From Flavobacteriales bacterium UBA2040 (lineage in GTDB: Bacteria > Bacteroidota > Bacteroidia > Flavobacteriales_D > Crocinitomicaceae): a stretch of 7,046 bases of DNA. The notes beneath the pieces are model-generated. The model made no database searches, was not told the DNA's origin, and was given only the letters and a program-made list of their open reading frames with translations. The position numbers and the translations under genes are program-made. Each line of letters opens with the position of its first letter. The stretch's first letter is position 1. The stretch covers positions 7,722 to 14,767 of the forward strand of contig DDBE01000026.1 of NCBI GenBank assembly GCA_002332715.1. Direction: 5' to 3'. This document shows, piece by piece, positions 1-5,344 of this stretch.

Positions 1-2057
1 TCTGCATCGATCTCAGCTTGAATTATTCTTTCGTTTCTAAATGTGTATGAAAAAGAAATGCCATTTTTCCAACTATCGTTTGGAATTCCAACGAGAAATT
101 TATTTTCTGTCGTATTTATCGCTCGCACCAAACTATACTTTGTGTTAAACACCCAACTTTCTGTAAAGGAATAGTTTAAACTGAAGTCTATCCCTGAAAA
201 ACGCGCAGCAAGATCTTCGTATTGAAAACTTGGAAAAGCGCCTTTTATAGTCAACTCTAATTCGTTTTTAGGCTTCAAATAAATGAAATTCATGAAGTGA
301 AGATGATAGAGATCAACTTGTGCATTCAATTTTCTTGACTTATAAATGCCAGACAAGTTTCCTTGAATAGATTTCTCCTCGCCAATAGTTCTGTCTCCTC
401 TTTCAATAGCCGCTGCGCCATGATGCAAACCATCGCTATATAATTCACTGATACTCGGTGGACGCCAAGCATATCCGACTGATGATTTCAACACCAAATG
501 ATGTCCAAAAGTACGGCTCAGTCCTATGGACGAACTGAAATCATGATACAGATGCTCGGGTTTGATCAGTAAATTATTCTCGTATAAAAACGTCTTCAAT
601 TGCACTACATCATACCGCAGACCTCCTTCCCCACTCCATTTTTTTGAAAAATAGTTGACCAAAGCAAACGCACCAATTTGATTCTTGTAAAAATTAGGCA
701 CTAAATATCGTCCTGCTCTTACGTTGCCTTGCCGAAGACCTTGCACACCAAACGTGCTCTTTACTTTTTTCCCGAGAATGCTCGTCACCTCTAAGTCGAC
801 AGTATGTGTATATAATTGCAAATGAAAATCGGGACTAGTACTATCTTGAACGCTGCTATATATGGAAGGGATATCAAATTCTTTTCTATCATTTTGTTGA
901 TAGCCATAACTTAGTTTTGACGAAAGAATTTTATTCCAACTCGTATTCCAAGAAAGCTTGAATAAATCATGCTTTATTTCTTGCTTTGGCGAAGAAAAAC
1001 GATAGGCAAAATCACTTTTCACTGCTGGTTCAAAGGAATTAATAGCTGCTTGTAAATCTGAAAGATTGCCAATATGGGCTCCCGAAAAAATACCAAGTTC
1101 GGTTAAAAAACGAGAGTAAAACGCTTCCCATTCATGCTTTCCACGCTCGTATTTTGATGCCAAAGAAAAATTCAATTCTTCCAACCCGGTATTCCCAAGG
1201 AAATAATTAGGAGCAGCAATATTTCCTGCTTTTTTCGCTGATACATGACCTCGAAAAAACAGTCCATTGATTTTTTTCAAATGGTTCTCTAATAAGATGC
1301 CCGATGCTACTTGTCGGCCATTCGATGAAAAACTTCCAAATGCATTGCCAGACCATCCTTTTTTCTTTTCCCATTCTGGTGGACTTACCGAAATAACGCC
1401 TCCAATTGCCTCCGGACCATAACGCAATGAACTGGCACCCTTAATTACCGTAATATCACTTGAGAGAAATGGATCTACTTCGGGAGCATGTTCACTTCCC
1501 CATTGCTGCCCTTCTTGTCTAATTTCATTATTCAATAGAATTACTCTATTCGAATGCAGACCATGAATAACAGGTTTAGAAATAGAATTTCCTGTTGAAA
1601 GAGTGCTCACTCCAGGAATGGCTTCTAGTTGTTTACCCAAAGTATTTCCAGAGCGATTAAACCTTTCATCTTCTGATAATTTAGCAGTAGACAAAACGTT
1701 TTTATCTAGAACAAAAAATTCAATTTTAAATTCATCCAATTCTAAAAAATGTGTTTCTGTTCGTATAACTATACTAGTATCACTTATAAGGTTGAAATCC
1801 ATCTTAAATAACTCGCAACCAACATGATGTAAACAAACTAGCTGTGTTTGACCTGGACATAATCCGTCCAACATAAATTGTCCTGAACTATCGGAAACAG
1901 CTTTTACGAATGAATTTTTTAGAGCAACTTTTGCCCCAACTAAAATTTCTCCTGTATGGTCATCTATGACAAGTCCACTAATTTTAAGTGAACAGTCTTG
2001 ACCATAAAGAAAAATGAACCACCCAATCATAATGGTGGTCAATATTAATTTCTTCAT
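1..2057 (-). CDS. TonB-dependent outer-membrane receptor, ZnuD-like plug (3' end cut by window)
   Basis: Outer-membrane gated channel that imports a scarce ligand using TonB/ExbBD energy. About 685 codons are visible and the frame is open to the left edge; relatives are commonly 750-800 residues, so the last barrel strands are missing. Residues 1-20 are a signal peptide (MKKLILTTIMIG..., ending near YGQ). Residues 22-105 form a carboxypeptidase-like regulatory beta-sandwich with four Cys (22, 67, 75, 81) and the motif HHVGC. A degenerate TonB box lies near 107-114 (LDEFKIEF). The plug covers about 120-230: GKQLEAIPGVSTLSTG, then HGLHSNRVILLNNEIRQEG, QQWGSEHAPEVDP and ASSLRYGPEAIGGVI. The rest is alternating beta-barrel sequence, including AWRPPSISELYSDGLHHG from residue 530. 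The RV-LL-N plug with a following EHAPEVDP block resembles zinc/transition-metal receptors of the ZnuD type; the ligand is inferred. The start ATG follows the His-rich gene by 44 bases with no promoter in the gap, so the two are probably cotranscribed. Confidence 0.93.
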   Translation of the reverse strand, partial: MKKLILTTIMIGWFIFLYGQDCSLKISGLVIDDHTGEILVGAKVALKNSFVKAVSDSSGQFMLDGLCPGQTQLVCLHHVGCELFKMDFNLISDTSIVIRTETHFLELDEFKIEFFVLDKNVLSTAKLSEDERFNRSGNTLGKQLEAIPGVSTLSTGNSISKPVIHGLHSNRVILLNNEIRQEGQQWGSEHAPEVDPFLSSDITVIKGASSLRYGPEAIGGVISVSPPEWEKKKGWSGNAFGSFSSNGRQVASGILLENHLKKINGLFFRGHVSAKKAGNIAAPNYFLGNTGLEELNFSLASKYERGKHEWEAFYSRFLTELGIFSGAHIGNLSDLQAAINSFEPAVKSDFAYRFSSPKQEIKHDLFKLSWNTSWNKILSSKLSYGYQQNDRKEFDIPSIYSSVQDSTSPDFHLQLYTHTVDLEVTSILGKKVKSTFGVQGLRQGNVRAGRYLVPNFYKNQIGAFALVNYFSKKWSGEGGLRYDVVQLKTFLYENNLLIKPEHLYHDFSSSIGLSRTFGHHLVLKSSVGYAWRPPSISELYSDGLHHGAAAIERGDRTIGEEKSIQGNLSGIYKSRKLNAQVDLYHLHFMNFIYLKPKNELELTIKGAFPSFQYEDLAARFSGIDFSLNYSFTESWVFNTKYSLVRAINTTENKFLVGIPNDSWKNGISFSYTFRNERIIQAEIDA

Positions 2058-2101
2058 GAAATGTTTTGTTTAATGACTACTTTTTCCCGTAGGAATAATC
2101 T

Positions 2102-2407
2102 TTAAACAAAACGAGGGGGACCTCTAAGCGATACTATTGGTGAATAATTCGTATTCGCAACTTGAGTAGGAATACTTTTCAGTGGAGCAAACCCATCTTT
2201 TATAAAAGACAAATGAAAAGGCTGAGAAGGTGTAAAAAGACTTAAATCTAGATCACACACCAAACAATCCGCATCGAATTCAGCACCTCCAGACGATTTT
2301 TTTATTTCGTGATGTTCGTGTTCATGCGCATGTGAATGAAAAACTGTTCTCGGCGAAAGAACCAAGACAAAACCAATAATCAAGAAAAAACTCAATATTC
2401 TCTTCAC
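2102..2407 (-). CDS. Small exported His-rich protein with CxxC motif, GTG start
   Basis: 101 residues of unknown function. Residues 1-18 are a hydrophobic export signal (KRILSFFLIIGFVLVLS). Next comes a short His cluster, HSHAHEHEHHE (24-34, six His), then CLVC (48-51) in an acidic setting and a C-terminus ending RGPPRFV. His runs plus CxxC suggest binding of a soft or borderline metal such as Zn, Cu or Ni; this is inference from composition. Similar small proteins ending in RGPP or RAPP next to TonB receptors are, from memory, recurrent in Bacteroidota. The start codon is GTG at 2407-2405. No in-frame ATG exists near it, and a later TTG (codon 5) would discard the two basic residues of the signal peptide, so GTG is preferred. 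A strong promoter lies directly before the start, leaving almost no leader. The receptor gene follows after 44 bases, which suggests one regulated two-gene operon. Confidence 0.82.
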   Translation of the reverse strand: MKRILSFFLIIGFVLVLSPRTVFHSHAHEHEHHEIKKSSGGAEFDADCLVCDLDLSLFTPSQPFHLSFIKDGFAPLKSIPTQVANTNYSPIVSLRGPPRFV

Positions 2408-2411
2408 AAAA

Positions 2412-2443
2412 CAAATTTAAGGATTAATCCTGTATCAGACAAA
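2412..2443 (-). promoter_or_regulatory. Bacteroidota-type promoter of the His-rich protein / receptor operon
   Basis: Read on the minus strand, TTTG (2443-2440) is followed after exactly 20 bases by TAAATTTG (2419-2412). This matches the known Bacteroidota primary sigma consensus TTTG ... TAnnTTTG with its usual spacing of about 19-21. Transcription would begin around 2405-2409, at or beside the GTG codon at 2407. It is the only site in the window where both elements match with proper spacing. It lies in the 55-base gap after the upstream lipoprotein gene, so the operon can be expressed independently of that gene. Confidence 0.65.
2420..2431. promoter_or_regulatory. Perfect 12-base palindrome AGGATTAATCCT, candidate operator
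   Basis: AGGATTAATCCT is identical to its own reverse complement. It sits between the -33 and -7 elements of the promoter for the His-rich gene and directly abuts the -7 element, the classic site where a dimeric repressor would block RNA polymerase. As RNA it could form only a 4-base stem with a TTAA loop, too weak for a terminator. The binding protein is unknown. A metal-responsive regulator would fit the downstream genes, but the palindrome does not match a Fur or Zur box that I can name. Confidence 0.45.
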
Positions 2444-2462
2444 CTAAATAGCGCAAGAATCT

Positions 2463-2912
2463 TTAACGAGCATTACGCAAGCAGTTTCTGGTTTTTTTCT
2501 CATGGGCTGCCCGTTCTTCGGGCGTTTGATTTGGCGACATCACTAAAAATGCCTTGCACTTTTGATCTACTGTTTCAAAAACTTTCATGAAATTATCATC
2601 TAATTCAGCGCCAGACTTCACTACTTTATCCAAAGAATCATTTGCCAAAATACAATGACAAAAATCCCATTGTTCACCATAAATTTTCTCGATTTTCTTT
2701 TTGTTCTCTGCAAAATTTTCATCAGCTGATAAAGTCGTATCTTTTTCAGAAACTGGAACAATATCCACTGGCAAGTTTTCCTCTAACAAATCTCCATACA
2801 ATCCATTTTCACCACATCCTACACAATTTGATTCGTACTTTTCAGCAGAACAAGAATACAAGACAAAAGCAACCGTTAGCAGGCGTAGTATATTTGGCAG
2901 ACTTTTTGACAT
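2463..2912 (-). CDS. Cys-rich lipoprotein of unknown function
   Basis: 149 residues. The N-terminus is a lipoprotein signal peptide: basic and polar start, hydrophobic segment 11-19, lipobox LYSC with lipidation at Cys21. The mature part carries CVGC (30-33), an acidic linker (about 40-68), then a conserved-looking domain: ENKKKIEKIYGEQWDFCHC (69-87), Cys119 in the DQKCKAFL stretch, NQTPEERAAHEKK (128-140) and Cys144. That is six Cys besides the lipidated one. I recall similar proteins with the GEQWDFC(x)C and TPEERAxHEKK blocks as hypothetical proteins in Flavobacteriales, but know no function. The paired Cys could form disulfides or bind metal or heme; no CxxCH heme motif is present. It faces the DUF4294 gene divergently across 45 bases and is followed by the separately promoted His-rich gene, so a functional link to that operon is possible but unproven. 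Confidence 0.8.
   Translation of the reverse strand: MSKSLPNILRLLTVAFVLYSCSAEKYESNCVGCGENGLYGDLLEENLPVDIVPVSEKDTTLSADENFAENKKKIEKIYGEQWDFCHCILANDSLDKVVKSGAELDDNFMKVFETVDQKCKAFLVMSPNQTPEERAAHEKKTRNCLRNAR
2889..2896 (+). promoter_or_regulatory. Possible -7 element for the DUF4294 gene
   Basis: TATATTTG on the plus strand matches the TAnnTTTG element and would give a leader of about 55 bases before the ATG at 2958. It lies inside the 5' end of the divergent lipoprotein gene. No TTG is found at the expected -33 distance, so the call is weak. The 45-base gap between the two divergent genes holds only near-matches (TAAATTTA at 2937-2944 on plus, AATATTTG at 2924-2917 on minus). Confidence 0.3.
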
Positions 2913-2957
2913 ATAACAAATATTAATTCTAATCGATAAATTTAGAAAGAAATTGGC

Positions 2958-3626
2958 ATGAAATATTTACTCCTCTTATTGATTTCTTTAACACTCTTTT
3001 GTTCAATGGCTCAGGAGGTGCCCGAAGAACGTTATCAGGAAATGCCTGAAGTTCGGGTAGATAAAGATTTCGCATTAAAATATCAACACGCTCTGAATGA
3101 AATTAAAAGAGTTTACCCATTGGCTCTGCAGGCAAAAGCGTATTTAGCAGAATTTGAAGCGGAGTATCAGACTATTGAGAAAAAGCGAAAGCAAAAAAAA
3201 TATGGTAAACAGGCCCACAAAATCCTGAAGGACCAATTTATTTATGATATTCGTGATTTGTACATAAATCAAGGAATAATGCTAATGAAGCTTGTTCATC
3301 GTGAAACGGGACAAACGGTTACCGATATAGTTTCTAAATACAGAGGTCAGATACAAGCCAATTTATACGAAGGAATGGGGAAAATATGGGAACAGGACCT
3401 CGGCGTAGAATACGACCCATACGGAGATGATTGGATAACTGAGATTGTAATCCTTGATATTATCAAAAAACGAGTTCCTTTTGATTGGGAATTAAAACCT
3501 TTGGATAAAGAAAAATTCAAAGAAAACCAGAAGGAATACAGAAAATCGAAAAAAAAATACCGAAAAACCGAACGTAAATACAAAAAGGTGAAACGTCAAA
3601 CAAAAAGAGCTGGTTCTAAAAGTTAA
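2958..3626 (+). CDS. DUF4294 family exported protein with basic C-terminal tail
   Basis: 222 residues, family of unknown function known mainly from Bacteroidota. A signal peptide spans 1-18 (MKYLLLLLISLTLFCSMA, likely cut before QE); Cys15 is preceded by Phe and is not a good lipobox. The DUF4294 region is about 35-175. It includes ALNEIKRVYPLALQAKAYLA (45-64), a charged helix with KKRKQKKYGKQAHKILKDQF, then YINQGIMLMKLVHRETGQT (102-120) and YDPYGDDWITEIVI (152-165). The tail from about 184 is very rich in Lys, Arg and Tyr and has a seven-residue periodicity with Tyr194, 201 and 208. The gene stands alone on the plus strand and converges on yajC across a shared terminator. The start ATG is the first in frame and gives a normal signal peptide. 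Family assignment rests on recognised motifs; the function is not known. Confidence 0.85.
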   Translation: MKYLLLLLISLTLFCSMAQEVPEERYQEMPEVRVDKDFALKYQHALNEIKRVYPLALQAKAYLAEFEAEYQTIEKKRKQKKYGKQAHKILKDQFIYDIRDLYINQGIMLMKLVHRETGQTVTDIVSKYRGQIQANLYEGMGKIWEQDLGVEYDPYGDDWITEIVILDIIKKRVPFDWELKPLDKEKFKENQKEYRKSKKKYRKTERKYKKVKRQTKRAGSKS

Positions 3627-3627
3627 A

Positions 3628-3655
3628 AAGGGCATCTAATTGCATAGACACCCTT
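3628..3655. terminator. Bidirectional hairpin terminator between DUF4294 and yajC
   Basis: AAGGG (3628-3632) pairs with CCCTT (3651-3655). Inside a symmetrical CA/CA internal loop, TCT pairs with AGA (3635-3637 with 3646-3648), leaving an eight-base loop. A T-rich run follows on the plus strand (ATTTTCTTTATTT), and the minus strand reads TTTTAACTTTTAG after the same stem. The stem begins one base after the DUF4294 stop codon and ends 22 bases beyond the yajC stop, so it can serve both converging transcripts. Confidence 0.6.
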
Positions 3656-3677
3656 ATTTTCTTTATTTGTTTGAAAC

Positions 3678-3959
3678 CTATTTTTGTCCCAATCCACCTG
3701 CTTCTTCAAAAGAAGAAGAGATTGCAGATTTATCCAATCTTATTTTACTTCCTTCAGAATTGATTAAAACTGTCGCATCGTTGATTTCCAAAATTTTTCC
3801 ATGGATCCCACCAATTGTTACAACTTTATCACCCGTTGCCAAACCTTCACGGAATTTTTTCAATTCCTTTTGTTTCTTCATTTGTGGTCTAATCATGAAA
3901 AAGTAGAATACTACTAAGATTAGAACCAACATTATTAATTGACCACTACCTCCGCCCAT
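3678..3959 (-). CDS. yajC: Preprotein translocase accessory subunit YajC
   Basis: 93 residues, the normal length for YajC, an inner-membrane protein that associates with SecDF in the Sec export machinery. It has a short Gly-rich N-terminus (MGGGSGQ), one transmembrane helix at about 8-23 ([16 protein letters not shown]), then the hallmark [17 protein letters not shown] (24-40). A small cytosolic beta domain follows, with [14 protein letters not shown] (43-56) and the IRLDKSAIS segment. The C-terminus is short and mildly acidic, ending in GLGQK. It is the last gene of the minus-strand operon, 23 bases after the DUF1573 lipoprotein gene, with an A-rich stretch before the ATG and a hairpin terminator downstream. 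The assignment is secure from the TM-RPQ-GDxVxTxGG signature. Confidence 0.96.
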   Translation of the reverse strand: MGGGSGQLIMLVLILVVFYFFMIRPQMKKQKELKKFREGLATGDKVVTIGGIHGKILEINDATVLINSEGSKIRLDKSAISSSFEEAGGLGQK

Positions 3960-3982
3960 TTTTTTATCTTTTTAATTTATTA

Positions 3983-4384
3983 TTATTTATTCTTTACTAA
4001 CGCTTTTACTATTACTGTGGTTATAGACGGCTCCGTATTGGCCGTAATTCCAACAGACTTACTCAAAATTCCTGCACTTGCGTTTTCTGTTTTTACAGAT
4101 GCTTTGATTTTATATGTATCACCCGGCAAAATTGGCTCCTTAGGCTTATCAACAACCGTACATGTGCACCCACCTTTTACGTCACTAATTACTAATGGGA
4201 AATCACCAGTGTTTTTTATAACAAACTCAGCATCAATCTTTTCGCCCAAAATCACTTCTCCGGCATCAAAAGTTTGATTTACCGAAAAAGTCGTTTTTTG
4301 ACCCACAATATGTTTGTTGCTACCACTGCAATTTATTAACAACAATATTATTGCCAACGCCCCCATTGTTTTAATTATTTTCAT
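3983..4384 (-). CDS. DUF1573 domain lipoprotein
   Basis: 133 residues, almost entirely a signal peptide plus one DUF1573 domain, an immunoglobulin-like fold related to ASH/MSP domains and common in Bacteroidota envelopes. The N-terminus is a lipoprotein signal (hydrophobic 8-17, lipobox LINC, lipidated Cys19). The domain shows the usual order: TFDAGEVILGEKIDAEFVIK (38-57), NTGDFPLVISDV (58-69), GGCTCTV with Cys73 and Cys75 (71-77), and the PILPGDTYKIK turn (84-94). The family has no established biochemical role; it may be a structural or protein-binding module at the membrane. It lies 15 bases after nusB and 23 before yajC in the same operon, a neighbourhood I recall as recurrent in Flavobacteriales. 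Confidence 0.92.
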   Translation of the reverse strand: MKIIKTMGALAIILLLINCSGSNKHIVGQKTTFSVNQTFDAGEVILGEKIDAEFVIKNTGDFPLVISDVKGGCTCTVVDKPKEPILPGDTYKIKASVKTENASAGILSKSVGITANTEPSITTVIVKALVKNK

Positions 4385-4399
4385 TTTTTTTCTGTATTA

Positions 4400-5344
4400 T
4401 TAATTCATTAAACCTCGACCTGTTTTCTTAATTTTCCTGTCGGTAGTGAGTTTAGAAATAGCTTTATCCAAAATCCCGTTGATAAAAGTATGACTTTTCG
4501 GTGTACTATAAAATTTCGAAATCTCGATATATTCGTTCAAAGTTACCTTCGTCGGAATATTTGGAAATACTTGCAATTCGGTTATTGCCATTTTCATCAG
4601 TAAAACATCAATTTTAGCAATACGGTCCAATTCCCAATTTTTTGTCAAATCGTCAATTAACGTTTCAGACTCATCATTAAGTTTTATCGTTTTACGGAAC
4701 AATTCTTTTACAAATGAAACCTCGTCTTTCTCATCTTTGTACAAAGGAAAAATGTTTTGTTCTTTCTCTGTGAAACCTTTGATTGTGCGAACCACCATAG
4801 AACATAAAAGGTCAATATCATCTATCCAATGGATGTCCAACTCTTCTAAATGATTGTAAAGCAATTCAGAATTGGCGATTTCTTCTTTAAATAACTCAAC
4901 CGTAAAAGCTAAATCATCTTCAAATGAATCTTCGCCATTGTTCATATAATCGAAAAAAGTTTCACTTTCACGAATGACTAAGAATATCTTTCTAAACAAT
5001 TCTTGATTCTCTGCTCCCTCCCAACTTGCTTTGTGGTTGTTGGCTTCTCTTTTCAATTCTTTATGTTTCTCCAACATTGAGAAAACTCGGTTGTTGATCA
5101 ACTTCATGTTCGGGTTCGAATCTTCCTCCGTCGGACGAAATTTCTTTTTACTTTCCTCTAACCTATGTTCTGCTTGATCCTTAATTTCTTCAAATGACAA
5201 CAAGAAATAAAGGTACAAAGTATACATTTTCTCGATAGAATTCATGAGATTTTCTTCCAATTTCACATAGTTTGGATCATTGGATTGAAAATAAGCATAC
5301 AATGCCTGTAACACCTTAATTCTTAAATGTCTACGATTTAACAT
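4400..5344 (-). CDS. nusB: Transcription antitermination factor NusB, long Bacteroidota form
   Basis: Binds boxA RNA with NusE (ribosomal protein S10) and supports antitermination, chiefly of rRNA operons. The N-terminus RRHLRIKVLQALYAYFQS (4-21) is the classic NusB first helix with its basic RNA-binding patch. The C-terminal half carries NWELDRIAKIDVLLMKMAIT (236-255), IPTKVTLNEYIEISKFYSTP (263-282) and FINGILDKA (287-295), all diagnostic. At 314 residues it is more than twice the E. coli protein (139). The extra length is a helical, charged stretch at about 60-215 between the N-terminal helix and the conserved core, a feature I recall as usual in Bacteroidota NusB. It ends with a basic tail (DRKIKKTGRGLMN). 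Its ATG shares one base with the stop codon of the upstream dehydrogenase (TAATG), implying translational coupling. Confidence 0.95.
   Translation of the reverse strand: MLNRRHLRIKVLQALYAYFQSNDPNYVKLEENLMNSIEKMYTLYLYFLLSFEEIKDQAEHRLEESKKKFRPTEEDSNPNMKLINNRVFSMLEKHKELKREANNHKASWEGAENQELFRKIFLVIRESETFFDYMNNGEDSFEDDLAFTVELFKEEIANSELLYNHLEELDIHWIDDIDLLCSMVVRTIKGFTEKEQNIFPLYKDEKDEVSFVKELFRKTIKLNDESETLIDDLTKNWELDRIAKIDVLLMKMAITELQVFPNIPTKVTLNEYIEISKFYSTPKSHTFINGILDKAISKLTTDRKIKKTGRGLMN

Noticed and set aside
1603..1827. Plus-strand open frame of 74 codons
   Set aside because: It lies wholly antisense to the plug and N-terminal domain of the TonB receptor, which has clear family motifs. Its translation shows no recognisable features.
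2412..2431. Palindrome plus T-rich stretch read as a terminator for the lipoprotein gene
   Set aside because: The self-complementary 12-mer can form only a 4-base stem with a TTAA loop. Its position between promoter elements is a better explanation.
2336..2926. Three overlapping plus-strand open frames (2336-2590, 2642-2926, 2701-2916)
   Set aside because: They are antisense to the His-rich gene and the lipoprotein, both of which have coherent signal peptides and motifs. The low GC content leaves long chance frames.
3549..3557. Run of nine A as a frameshift or pseudogene sign in the DUF4294 gene
   Set aside because: The reading frame and the heptad pattern continue unchanged across the run to a normal stop beside the terminator.
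3347..3583. Minus-strand frame rich in Phe, Ser and Tyr
   Set aside because: It is the complement of the Lys/Glu-rich DUF4294 coding sequence, and its composition is explained by that.
3640..4277. Plus-strand frames opposite yajC and the DUF1573 gene, one with a hydrophobic stretch
   Set aside because: The opposite strand encodes proteins with secure family signatures; the hydrophobic look comes from T-rich complement.
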